IMG/VR virus record: IMGVR_UViG_3300032285_002914
Span: 1 to 27,624 of that record
From: a virus
DNA length: 27,624 nt
Reading direction: 5' to 3' (one strand)
Each line of letters starts with the position of its first letter. Within the stretch, counting starts at the first letter, position 1. Below are positions 1-7,068 of the stretch, one piece after another. The position numbers and the translations under genes are program-made. The notes under the pieces were generated by a model. That model was not told the DNA's origin. It did no database searches and saw only the letters and a list, made by a program, of their open reading frames with translations.

Positions 1-49
1 AGATGCAAGCACCCCGATCGGCTACTTTTGCGGAATAGATTTCCTCCAT
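1..49 (-). CDS. Possible start of a gene cut by the window edge
   Basis: An ATG (complement of 47-49) opens a reading frame that stays open to the left edge, giving 16 codons that begin MEEIYSAKVADRG. A G-rich run lies just upstream of the ATG. The gene would continue the minus-strand series after the 95-559 gene. Too little is present to name a product, and chance openness of such a short frame cannot be excluded. Confidence 0.35.
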   Translation of the reverse strand, partial: MEEIYSAKVADRGACI

Positions 50-94
50 ATGCCCCCGTGGCGTGGGGTATGGGGTGAGGGTGGCTGTGGTCTA

Positions 95-559
95 TCACTC
101 CGCCCCTTTGAGCTCGTTGTAGGCCCTCACAATGGGCTCAGCTTCGCGTATAAACTGCTCGCGCAGTTCAGCATCCTGACTGATGTACTTTGATCCGCGA
201 TTACCTAGCCACTGGCAGGCTTTGATCACCGGCCACAGGAATGGTTTGGGGTCAGCCGGAACGCTGGCCGTGATTGGATCTGGCAGCATTCCGATCCTTA
301 GATAAGTCTGACGCATCTCGCCTGCGTCAGCCTGGCCTGATGTTAGTTTATGCTGAGCAGCGGCCACCTTCTCATAACGCCGACCAACCTCCTCAGTGAT
401 CCCTGCCTGCTCGCATAGATCTCGGACGTCCTCGCCGTGTGTCCGGGCCTGCTGGATAATCGTGCCAGCCTCAGCCGCCAGCCCGATGGTCTTGCCCACC
501 AGTTCCAGCGCCTTGTCGCGTGTGTCGTTTAGTTTAGTGACGATTGCTTTTAGTTTCAT
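95..559 (-). CDS. Hypothetical phage protein, helical, DUF3102-like
   Basis: This is a 154-residue, mostly helical and soluble protein with no signal peptide or membrane segment. The N-terminal third (about residues 20-70) has a pattern of helix, 'ARTHGED', helix and 'AGITEEVGRRY' that resembles the host-range/ParB-neighbour type of protein called DUF3102; this is weak, pattern-level similarity only. Its start overlaps the stop of the upstream HTH gene by four bases (ATGA), so the two are probably translated in series. No catalytic motif is visible. Function unknown. Confidence 0.75.
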   Translation of the reverse strand: MKLKAIVTKLNDTRDKALELVGKTIGLAAEAGTIIQQARTHGEDVRDLCEQAGITEEVGRRYEKVAAAQHKLTSGQADAGEMRQTYLRIGMLPDPITASVPADPKPFLWPVIKACQWLGNRGSKYISQDAELREQFIREAEPIVRAYNELKGAE

Positions 560-1035
560 TTCTTTATGCCTTTCTTGACTGCGGCCATGTTGAATTTTGG
601 AGCCTCACGCCGCCGCTGTGCGTGTACTCTGTACGCCCGCTTGCGATAGGACTCTCTGGCCTTATCGCTTTTCTGTGATCGCGACCGGATCCCGAGCCGG
701 TCATAAACTTCAGTCACCTGCTTGCTGATCGCCTGCTTCGTCACGCCGTACCGTTTGGCCACGGCCGTCATCGACTCCGGCGACTTATTCAGCGCTATGT
801 TCAGCACGGCATGGCCGAGGGTGTCCGTCCGGTTGGCCATCGCCGGGTGATCAGGTGCCTTTGCCATCAGGTACTCAATCACCTTGGTCGTGGTGAACGC
901 CGTGCTTGTGGTGACCGTGATCCTGAGTTCGGAATACGCCTCAAAGACCAAATCGGACAGCGTATCCATGGTCATCGCCGGGTGCATATTTTGAGCAGGG
1001 ATTTTTTCGATGATTTCTGCGCTGTTTATGATCAC
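556..1035 (-). CDS. HTH DNA-binding protein, sigma region 4-like
   Basis: This 159-residue protein has a helix-turn-helix at about residues 88-110 (SMTAVAKRYGVTKQAISKQV) of the kind found in sigma-70 region 4 and small phage regulators. It is followed by a strongly basic C-terminal tail rich in Arg and Lys (about 116-159) that would help DNA binding. The start is GTG at 1035, chosen because the complement of 1044-1049 reads as a G-rich Shine-Dalgarno sequence about eight bases upstream. The start codon lies inside the left arm of the nested inverted repeat at 1031-1146, so this gene may be controlled through that structure. It could be an early/late transcription activator; that role is inferred. 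Confidence 0.8.
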   Translation of the reverse strand: MIINSAEIIEKIPAQNMHPAMTMDTLSDLVFEAYSELRITVTTSTAFTTTKVIEYLMAKAPDHPAMANRTDTLGHAVLNIALNKSPESMTAVAKRYGVTKQAISKQVTEVYDRLGIRSRSQKSDKARESYRKRAYRVHAQRRREAPKFNMAAVKKGIKK

Positions 1036-1146
1036 CGGAAATACCCCCTATGGATGGTCAATGGATGGAAATTATGAACCCTATCGATGGATATTCCCTT
1101 AAAGGGGGAATATCCATCCATAGGAGTTCGACCAATTTCCGGTGAT
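1031..1146. repeat. Nested inverted repeats between primase and HTH gene
   Basis: Three inverted repeats are nested in this 116-bp gap. The outer arms are 1031-1042 (ATCACCGGAAAT) and 1135-1146 (perfect complement). The middle arms are 1047-1057 (CCTATGGATGG) and 1114-1124 (perfect). The inner arms are 1087-1098 (ATGGATATTCCC) and 1106-1117 (perfect, 7-bp loop). The inner and middle right arms share 1114-1117, so they are alternative pairings. The motif ATGGAT also recurs directly at 1051 and 1064. The element covers the start and ribosome site of the HTH gene. It could be an operator, an RNA switch/attenuator or a replication origin with iterons; the sequence alone does not decide. Confidence 0.75.
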
Positions 1147-1180
1147 AGAAAAATAATAAGTGGTGATAGGTTTTTTGGGG

Positions 1181-3148
1181 TCATTTTTGATACTCGTTTA
1201 ATACGTATTTTTTGGCCTTTTCTGTGCCTATATTTTTGATCAAACCTTCGATTTCCCATGCCGCTGTCAGATCCCTGCTTTTTGTGTGACCGATCTTCGA
1301 TTTGTTGCGGATTAAACTTTGAAGATCGCCGGCGCTTATCCCTTTTGAGATAGAACTGCGATAATCCTCAAAGTTGACCACAATTTCAGGCCGGCCTGCC
1401 GTCTTCCGCTCCGGCTCATCGGCACCAATCCACGCCAGTCCAACATCGCTGTGGCGTAGATTCACGTAAGGTTGAATGGCAGTTTGCGCCACAATGCCTC
1501 CAAAAGACAGATTTGACCGCTTCCCGCGCTTGGTTACCTCTAGGCGGTAAACGTTGCGCTGTTCGGCATCCTGACCGCTTGGCGCAAGTGTTAAAACGCT
1601 CCGGGCCCAGTTGGTCAGCTCGGACGATCCAAATCCGCTATATGCCTTGTCGTGCCCTTGATACCCATTTCCTTCCCGGACGGGCTTTGGCGTGTGGTGA
1701 ATGAGCATCCACGCAAATCCAGCCGACAGCGACAGCGGATTCAGCATCGTGCGCAGGAACTCGCTGGCCGTCTCCTGGCTGGATAGGTCGCCGCCGATAA
1801 ACGCCAGCAACGGATCCACCCATACTAGGTCAACCTTGTACTTTTCGACAAGGCGCCGGACACGATCGACAAACTTCTCCCCGGTGGAAGTGCAGTCCCG
1901 GACGATTATGACGTTTTTCTTCACCAGCTCGATCTCTTCTGGCGTCAGGTTTATAGCCTTCACAACTCCTTGAATCGCCTCCGCCACGTCGCCCTCATCG
2001 TTCTCGGCCTGAATGATCAGCGACTTGAGGCCATTCCCATGCGGATTAATACCAAAGAACGCCCGACCAATGGCCCAAGTGATGGCGGCCTGCAAACACA
2101 GGACGGACTTTCCCAGCCCGCTGGATCCTACCCACAGCGCAGACCCACCCCGGCAGATCCATCGCTTGCCGAGCAGTTGGGTCGGATCTTCGGTCTCTTT
2201 AAAATTCAGCAGGTCGTCCCACTTGTACGGCTCGGGAATATCTCCAAACAGGATCCGCTCCTTCCATTCTAGGAATGATATTTTAGGCGTTCCGCATTCA
2301 ACCAAGTCCTGCCGCTGGCCTGTGGCCGTCCGCATCGCCCCGGGCAAGCGTGACAGGCGCCCAGCGTCCTTGTTCGCCGGATCCGGCTTGGAATGTTCGA
2401 GATGATTGTAAATGAATTCGACGCGTTCCTTGAATTCCTCTTGCGTTGTCGCATCGATCCGCACCCATGCGTGAAGACTGCGTGAGCCGCTTTTGATGAT
2501 GCAGGTGGTAGGCAGTCCGCTTTTTTTAATGATCTTCCACTGTTCATCCATCGTAGATTCATCGAATTCAATCAGGCAGTGCCGCCATTTTACCACGTGC
2601 TCCGACTTGCGGCCTTTGCCGTTGTTCGGATTGATCGAGGCATAAACTCCAACCGCATCTCCCTGCCATTCCTTCAGCCCTTCGCCTTTAAATAGCTCGA
2701 GCCATTCCTCTCGGGTGCGGGTTTCCCCGGATCCGTCTGGGCGCTCCCGGTCGTCGTCCCGAATGCTGCGGGTGATGTTGATCATCTCGCCAACTTCAAA
2801 CGCTGCCGTCAGGAACTTCTCCACCGGCGTCTCGTCCACGCTCCGCGGCATAGCCGGGATGGGATCTCCTTCCTTTACGATCTGTAAATTATGCAATTTG
2901 TATTTTCCTTTCGGCTGATAAGGCTGACGGGCCGGCTGCCTAAACGCAGACTTCGTGCATCCTTCGGCTTCTTTCAGCGGTAAATTATTCCTTACACACC
3001 ATTCCTCGGCGTTCGTCAGCGTTTCGTCCTGGCACGCACCGGAATCGCGCCACTGAAGGCACAGCTTGAACAGCTCCGTGTTGCGGGTGCCTTCGGCTGC
3101 CCCGTTCTTCATGACCTCAACGGCGGCAGGTGGTAGTTGGTGAATCAT
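1181..3148 (-). CDS. Primase-polymerase / RepA-like helicase fusion
   Basis: This 655-residue protein is the likely replication initiator. Residues 1-75 resemble a PriCT-type helical domain. Residues about 165-300 carry archaeo-eukaryotic-primase-like motifs: an acidic strand 'CLIEFDES' (191-198), 'SGSRSLHAW' (220-228) holding the expected histidine, and 'DAGRLSRLPG' (261-270). Residues about 325-560 form a RecA/RepA-type ATPase (AAA_25) with Walker A GSSGLGKS (341-348), Walker B LVWVDP (441-446) and 'HHTPKP' (484-489). A small C-terminal domain at about 585-655 looks winged-helix-like. Known families of this kind make primers and unwind DNA at the origin. It overlaps the small upstream gene by four bases and is followed by the structured gap at 1031-1146. 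Whether the primase half is active was not testable. Confidence 0.88.
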   Translation of the reverse strand: MIHQLPPAAVEVMKNGAAEGTRNTELFKLCLQWRDSGACQDETLTNAEEWCVRNNLPLKEAEGCTKSAFRQPARQPYQPKGKYKLHNLQIVKEGDPIPAMPRSVDETPVEKFLTAAFEVGEMINITRSIRDDDRERPDGSGETRTREEWLELFKGEGLKEWQGDAVGVYASINPNNGKGRKSEHVVKWRHCLIEFDESTMDEQWKIIKKSGLPTTCIIKSGSRSLHAWVRIDATTQEEFKERVEFIYNHLEHSKPDPANKDAGRLSRLPGAMRTATGQRQDLVECGTPKISFLEWKERILFGDIPEPYKWDDLLNFKETEDPTQLLGKRWICRGGSALWVGSSGLGKSVLCLQAAITWAIGRAFFGINPHGNGLKSLIIQAENDEGDVAEAIQGVVKAINLTPEEIELVKKNVIIVRDCTSTGEKFVDRVRRLVEKYKVDLVWVDPLLAFIGGDLSSQETASEFLRTMLNPLSLSAGFAWMLIHHTPKPVREGNGYQGHDKAYSGFGSSELTNWARSVLTLAPSGQDAEQRNVYRLEVTKRGKRSNLSFGGIVAQTAIQPYVNLRHSDVGLAWIGADEPERKTAGRPEIVVNFEDYRSSISKGISAGDLQSLIRNKSKIGHTKSRDLTAAWEIEGLIKNIGTEKAKKYVLNEYQK

Positions 3149-3339
3149 TTGCTTTCCTTACCAACGGCCTTGGTATCCATATCCCGTTTTTGATACGCCT
3201 TGGCCCGTTTGAGCAGCTCCTGTGCAATCGTCAGCGCTAGATCCAATCGCGTCCCGGCGGCCTTATGCTGCTCGGCGGCCAGATTGCGCTTGGCGCGTTC
3301 TAAAATTTCGACCAACCATGTGGTGCGTTTTACGGACAT
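3145..3339 (-). CDS. Small helical hypothetical protein
   Basis: A 64-residue basic protein that is predicted to be almost entirely helical, with a regular Leu/Ala/Lys pattern. Its TGA stop overlaps the ATG of the primase gene (ATGA), the usual coupling in this phage, which supports its being real. It may be an accessory to replication, but no motif shows this. Confidence 0.65.
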   Translation of the reverse strand: MSVKRTTWLVEILERAKRNLAAEQHKAAGTRLDLALTIAQELLKRAKAYQKRDMDTKAVGKESK

Positions 3340-3866
3340 ACAGCCTCATATATTTTATTTTTTATAAGATTTTCAAGATAAACAGACGAATGAACCACAC
3401 ACTCGGGGATTGTTTTTAAAGGTATCGCCATAAAACAGCTTTGCCCGTCCCTGTTCGGAATAATTGCAAATTTATTCAACAGTTCAGATTTTGTTTTGAT
3501 CAAAAGCCTAAAGCGCATCAGATCCACCAAAACCCACCAAAAAAAAGATGTGTTATCTGGATTCATGATCCCATAAAACATGTGGGAAGCGTTGCCCTCA
3601 CATATTTTTTTAAATTCAGTTGTAGGGGTTGTTGTTCTGCCAAAACGAATCGTTATTTCCCCCTTGTATTTTATTGCATCATTATTGCGCACTCTTACGG
3701 CAAGCTGGTTAATCCTAATAAATGGTATTAAATCTGTGGCTTTTTTTACGTCCTGTGAAAAAGAGGAATTTTGGAAGCATGCCAGTCCAAGAGTGCTTTT
3801 TACTAAAGACATTCTGGAATCAGCAGTCATGCGATCCGTGAAGTAAGATTGTATTGAAAGATTCAT
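3330..3866 (-). CDS. Hypothetical protein in an AT-rich island
   Basis: A 178-residue protein I do not recognise. The start at 3866 is preferred over the longer form at 3884 because its ATG overlaps the TGA of the methyltransferase gene (ATGA). The sequence mixes beta-rich stretches (ITIRFGRTT, FFWWVLVDL) with basic segments, and has no membrane segment or clear catalytic motif. Together with the methyltransferase gene it is clearly richer in A and T than the genes around it, which suggests that the pair arrived together. A link with DNA modification or anti-restriction is only an inference from position. Confidence 0.7.
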   Translation of the reverse strand: MNLSIQSYFTDRMTADSRMSLVKSTLGLACFQNSSFSQDVKKATDLIPFIRINQLAVRVRNNDAIKYKGEITIRFGRTTTPTTEFKKICEGNASHMFYGIMNPDNTSFFWWVLVDLMRFRLLIKTKSELLNKFAIIPNRDGQSCFMAIPLKTIPECVVHSSVYLENLIKNKIYEAVCP

Positions 3867-4843
3867 GCGGCTTGGTTGCCCCAAGTTTCAAAACCAGTAA
3901 TCTTTCTTCTATTGAACATATCCAATCTACGACCGGCGGTAACTCGTCGCACCATGTCGTAAAATTCTTCCGGCTTCTGACTGTGCGCACCACGAGGGGC
4001 CGAAAAGCACGTTGGAAAGGCTTTTGTGTCTATAAATTTTGGCGCACCTTTACGTGCATATAATGCAAATTCACAATTATACTGTGGTAGTCCTATTGGC
4101 TGAAAACCGCCTGGTTTGTGCCATACAAACGTACAGATATAATTGAAAGACCAAGCCTCTAAAACGCGAAAAGCCATAGTTAAAAATTTTTGCGTAGTCC
4201 ACATCCATAGATGGCAATCGTTGGCTGAGGGTATTTCGACTTTAAGTATTTCCTCCTCTGTCATAGTTGGGTAATCAAAATTTGTCTGATTAGGCCTTAC
4301 ATCGCGGGAAATCTTTTCCATGGGCCAAGGTGGATCTATTACAATGACATCATATTGCCCTAATAACTTCTTTGACTTTTTGTTTTTAATTGATTCAAGA
4401 TCTCTAATAATTTTTTCTTTTTTTACCTGCCTCAATGCTTCAGCCATTCCGATCACACCTTCCTTAACTTGCTCAAATTCGTTATCTGGCATTTCTTCAA
4501 GCCTTCTTATTGTGTGAGCTTGTTTTTTGCTTATGCCAAGATCTGCAAGTGAACTAGGCGGGTTCTCTTGGTACCCGCCTAGTTGAGAGGTTGCCTGGGT
4601 TCCTTTATTTTTTGGGGCATTTTTCCACAGTTTTCCGAGCCTACGCATCGCTTCTATTTTTATGCTATTTGCGTAACCAACGGCCTCGTCTCCGAGCTGT
4701 TGTCGTTTGGCGTATATTCTTGCAGCATCGGCCACATCCATAATTTTCTTAACTTCCTGCATTGATTTCGCCTCGACAAGTATTTGGCTTGCTTGGCTCA
4801 ACCTATCTATAACGGCGTCTTTTCTTACAATTTGTTGTAACAT
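3863..4843 (-). CDS. MT-A70 family adenine-N6 DNA methyltransferase
   Basis: This enzyme is expected to transfer a methyl group from S-adenosylmethionine to N6 of adenine. The catalytic motif DPPW is at residues 170-173, in the hydrophobic strand VIVIDPPW, and the rest of the MT-A70 pattern follows (LWMWTT at 212-217, WHKP at 241-244, SQKPEEFYDMV at 288-298). Residues 1-150 are helical with an HTH-like segment (about 96-120, 'LADLGISKKQAHTI') that could bind DNA or a partner. The start at 4843 is chosen for AAGGA six bases upstream; a longer form from 4891 lacks this. The gene is AT-rich compared with its neighbours. No cognate endonuclease sits beside it, so it is probably an orphan methylase for protection or regulation. 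The recognition site is unknown. Confidence 0.92.
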   Translation of the reverse strand: MLQQIVRKDAVIDRLSQASQILVEAKSMQEVKKIMDVADAARIYAKRQQLGDEAVGYANSIKIEAMRRLGKLWKNAPKNKGTQATSQLGGYQENPPSSLADLGISKKQAHTIRRLEEMPDNEFEQVKEGVIGMAEALRQVKKEKIIRDLESIKNKKSKKLLGQYDVIVIDPPWPMEKISRDVRPNQTNFDYPTMTEEEILKVEIPSANDCHLWMWTTQKFLTMAFRVLEAWSFNYICTFVWHKPGGFQPIGLPQYNCEFALYARKGAPKFIDTKAFPTCFSAPRGAHSQKPEEFYDMVRRVTAGRRLDMFNRRKITGFETWGNQAA

Positions 4844-4869
4844 TTTATTCCTTTTTGTTTGTTGTTTGA

Positions 4870-4998
4870 CTACCACTGCCCCATTCCCCACCGCATTCGG
4901 TTATTCCGGGCGATGATGACCTGCTGGGCGTACTGCGCAGGCGTGTAGGTGCCAATGACGCGGGCGGAGAACATAAAAAGCAGATCCCGCAACGTCAC
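4870..4998 (-). CDS. Small hypothetical protein, 42 aa
   Basis: A GTG at 4998 overlaps the TGA of the upstream HTH gene (GTGA) and opens 42 codons. The product has a hydrophobic N-terminus (LRDLLFMF) and a basic, Trp-containing C-terminus (NNRMRWGMGQW). An internal ATG at codon 9 is an alternative start. The overlap and the absence of another gene in the gap support it; nothing indicates function. Confidence 0.5.
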   Translation of the reverse strand: MTLRDLLFMFSARVIGTYTPAQYAQQVIIARNNRMRWGMGQW

Positions 4999-5276
4999 AG
5001 CACGGCCTCCGGCAGCGGCCCGGCCAGCTTGTAGATGTACTTGGCGCTGTCGTATTCGAGCTGATAGCCAAAAAAGTCCCGCAGCAGATCGATGTCCCGC
5101 TGAATCGTTTTGTAGCTACATTCGAGCTCCACGCCCATCTTGGCACAGCTCGGCAGGCACAGATCCCGGCGCAGTTTGCGGGCAATCATCCCCAGGCGGC
5201 GGAGCGTCGGCCGGGTGTCGCCCTTTCCCATCGCACGCTGGCGCTTGGAAGCAAACGTGGCGGAACGTGTCTTCAC
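4995..5276 (-). CDS. HTH protein like the N-terminus of WYL regulators
   Basis: The 93 residues match the N-terminal winged HTH of DeoR/PafC-type regulators: 'RPTLRRLGMIARKL', then a recognition helix region 'CSYKTIQRDIDLLRDFFG' (about 53-70) and a short wing ending in 'YKLAGPL'. The ligand-binding WYL domain that normally follows in proteins of about 300 residues is absent, so this is a stand-alone DNA-binding module. The GTG start overlaps the stop of the 3D-domain gene, and the sequence GGAGGTGA six bases upstream is a strong ribosome site. It probably acts as a small phage transcription regulator. Confidence 0.8.
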   Translation of the reverse strand: MKTRSATFASKRQRAMGKGDTRPTLRRLGMIARKLRRDLCLPSCAKMGVELECSYKTIQRDIDLLRDFFGYQLEYDSAKYIYKLAGPLPEAVL

Positions 5277-5689
5277 TTACTCACCTCCACCGTCGCCACC
5301 TTGGGTAACCGCATCGCGTTAAATTGCGCCTCACTCGCTGCAAACACGTCAATCACCGGCAGCTTTCCCCCACTGGCCTTTTTGCTTTTGACCGCAGTGC
5401 CCGTATCTACTGCTACCCATTCCCGCTTTCCGTTCAGGATCTTAATCTTCGACCACAGCGGAATGATGTCGGGATCAACGGCGCAGTGACGGCCGGCCCG
5501 CAGCCGCGTTCCTGTGCTCGACTGAAAGCGGCTCGACCACTCGTCCTCGCCTGGCCAGTAACCGGTGATGCGGACTTTCATTTTCTTCACGTCGATCCGC
5601 TTGGCCTCGGGCCTGCAATCGATCATGACGTTCGACGCCTGCCCGGACGTGATCCCAAGAATGGCGAGAATTGAAAGCAGCGCTCTCAC
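5273..5689 (-). CDS. Secreted 3D-domain (double-psi barrel) protein
   Basis: Residues 1-20 form a signal peptide (a hydrophobic stretch ending GQAS). Residues about 40-135 match the 3D domain, named for three aspartates, seen here at D72 (AVDP), D95 (AVDTG) and D114 (IDVF). This double-psi beta barrel occurs in MltA-type lytic transglycosylases and in RlpA/YocH-like wall enzymes, so the protein probably acts on peptidoglycan in the periplasm. It lies in the replication region and not with the endolysin, so it may work in entry, wall remodelling or exclusion. The start is GTG, overlapping the upstream stop. The fold call is firm; the role is inferred. Confidence 0.82.
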   Translation of the reverse strand: MRALLSILAILGITSGQASNVMIDCRPEAKRIDVKKMKVRITGYWPGEDEWSSRFQSSTGTRLRAGRHCAVDPDIIPLWSKIKILNGKREWVAVDTGTAVKSKKASGGKLPVIDVFAASEAQFNAMRLPKVATVEVSK

Positions 5690-5838
5690 AGTCCTGCCCT
5701 TATCCGATCGATCAGATCGTTCTCGCGCGTCTCGGCAGCGGACAGCGCTGCCTTTGCCTCGGCCAGTTGACGGGCAAGCGATCGAACGCGGTTGAGGAGT
5801 TGTTCGTGCGTCGTTTGGTCGGGGAGGATCTCGATCAT
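5686..5838 (-). CDS. Small coiled-coil protein, 50 aa
   Basis: The frame from ATG at 5838 to TGA at 5686 encodes 50 residues with a clear heptad pattern (LLNRVRSLARQLAEAKAAL). It overlaps its neighbours on both sides by four bases or less (ATGA upstream, GTGA downstream), which is strong support for a real gene. Function unknown; it may mediate dimer formation with a partner. Confidence 0.68.
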   Translation of the reverse strand: MIEILPDQTTHEQLLNRVRSLARQLAEAKAALSAAETRENDLIDRIRAGL

Positions 5839-6131
5839 TGCGCAGCCCTCATGCCAATTAGTTTTTTGTATTCTTTAAACGTGTTCTCAAAAGCAAGCTG
5901 CGACAAAAGTAAGTCGACTGAAAAAGGCGTGCTTTTAAATCTTTTTAAACTTTCTTTTATTATTGCTATGGCAAGGTGGTCGGATGGCTGTTTTTTTCTA
6001 ATTCGTCGCAGCGATGCCTCAATCCTTGCGGAGCAATTGCAAATATTATTTTGAATCTCTCGTGGGCACTCTGAGCCTTTTTTGTTTATGTGATATTTAA
6101 CGTATCTTTTGATATGCATTTTTTTTCTCAT
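5835..6131 (-). CDS. Basic hypothetical protein, AT-rich gene
   Basis: The 98-residue product is strongly basic (MRKKMHIKRYVKYH at the start) with several cysteines in 'SECPREIQNNICNC' and helical remaining sequence. The cysteine spacing does not match a zinc finger I can name. The start at 6131 is preferred because its ATG overlaps the TGA of the nuclease gene. The base composition is more AT-rich than the flanking genes, as for the methyltransferase island, so it may be a later arrival. Confidence 0.65.
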   Translation of the reverse strand: MRKKMHIKRYVKYHINKKGSECPREIQNNICNCSARIEASLRRIRKKQPSDHLAIAIIKESLKRFKSTPFSVDLLLSQLAFENTFKEYKKLIGMRAAQ

Positions 6132-6919
6132 TTTGCACCATCCCGCGGGTCGTATTTCTTTAGCCACCGCCAGACCTTGCAAATGGATGTGAACGCCTCG
6201 AATGCTTTGTGCACCTGCTCGGCCGTGTAGCGCACCTCGGCCAGTTGTCCGGTCACCGGATCAATTAGAATGTTCCGACAAGCCATGCCTTCGTCCGTAA
6301 AGGCGTACGCGTAAGCGCTGAGCTGTAAAATATCTGTTTCATAGGCAGGAGTTTTTTTGTCTTTTAGTTTTCTCGTTTTAAAATCCACCACTTCAATCAC
6401 GCCATGAATGTCGGCGATCAGATCCACCCGGCCTGCATATCCTTCAGCCTCGTTCACCATGACCGATTCGCTTGCGTGTACTTTGGTCACGCAGCAGGAA
6501 TGCCATTCCTTTAGCGACTCAAAGTGGTTTTCGTATCCATTGACCAGCTCTCCGGGCTCCTCGCCGTTGATAAGGATTTCAGCCAGGGAATGAATATGCG
6601 TTCCGCGGGCGGCGGCCGCCTCCACTTCTTTACGGCTGTCCAACACGACGCGCTTGGCAAAGTCTGCGTCGGTTTCACCGGACTCCCGGGGAAGCGACAA
6701 GGCGGACAGGATTGCCTGCTCCTCTTTCCAGTTCATCAGCCCGGTCTTGCTGGGGCCGGCTGCTGCCAGGATGGTGGTGACGGACGGATACGCTCCGACT
6801 TTGCGGGCCGAGCGCAGATCGCCGTGGCACGATTCGCCGGTCGCCATGTAGTAGTGCGACGACTCGGCCTTTGCGGTTGCGATAATAGGCGCCATGTAGG
6901 TTACCAGTTGCGGATCCAT
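6128..6919 (-). CDS. RecB/Cas4-like PD-(D/E)XK exonuclease
   Basis: The 263-residue protein has the ordered motifs of PD-(D/E)XK nucleases of the RecB family: RGTHIH (105-110), GRVD (163-166), VVDFKT (177-182) and a downstream Q199 with SAYAYA. The acidic D166 and D179 and K181 would bind metal and catalyse. Phage proteins of this type resect double-stranded ends for recombination. The ssDNA-binding candidate at 7069-7554 is two genes upstream, which supports a recombination/replication module. There is no iron-sulfur cysteine set as in Cas4. ATG 6919 overlaps the small membrane ORF upstream; ATG at residue 9 is an alternative. Confidence 0.88.
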   Translation of the reverse strand: MDPQLVTYMAPIIATAKAESSHYYMATGESCHGDLRSARKVGAYPSVTTILAAAGPSKTGLMNWKEEQAILSALSLPRESGETDADFAKRVVLDSRKEVEAAAARGTHIHSLAEILINGEEPGELVNGYENHFESLKEWHSCCVTKVHASESVMVNEAEGYAGRVDLIADIHGVIEVVDFKTRKLKDKKTPAYETDILQLSAYAYAFTDEGMACRNILIDPVTGQLAEVRYTAEQVHKAFEAFTSICKVWRWLKKYDPRDGAK

Positions 6920-6993
6920 CCGATCGACATGGCAAAAAGGGCCACGACGATGGTGGGAATTGCGATCTGTGTGAGGATTGTAAGTGTTTGCAT
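6901..6993 (-). CDS. Tiny single-pass membrane protein, 30 aa
   Basis: An ATG at 6993 opens 30 codons encoding one hydrophobic helix (ILTQIAIPTIVVALFAMS) and a short basic/Trp tail (WIRNW). GGAAA lies about six bases upstream. The gene ends inside the start of the nuclease gene. Its size and form recall small phage membrane peptides, but it could be a chance ORF. Confidence 0.45.
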   Translation of the reverse strand: MQTLTILTQIAIPTIVVALFAMSIGWIRNW

Positions 6994-7004
6994 TTTGTTT
7001 TTCC

Positions 7005-7038
7005 GAGCCGGTCAGACGGATAGAACATCCGCCGGCTC
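7005..7038 (-). other. Bulged RNA hairpin in the gap after the ssDNA-binding gene
   Basis: The minus-strand transcript can form a two-part stem. Outer arms GAGCCGG and CCGGCTC (7032-7038 with 7005-7011) enclose inner arms CGGAT and ATCCG (7027-7031 with 7017-7021), with a 5-nt loop and a 5-nt bulge on one side only. No T tract follows, so it is not a typical terminator. It may be a processing or stability element. Confidence 0.55.
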
Positions 7039-7068
7039 TAGTTGGTTAGGATCTCGATTGTCTCCGGG

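Noticed and set aside
1032-1259. A 75-codon minus-strand ORF over the repeat region
   Set aside because: It runs through the inverted repeats and the primase C-terminus in another frame; no ribosome site or family pattern supports it.
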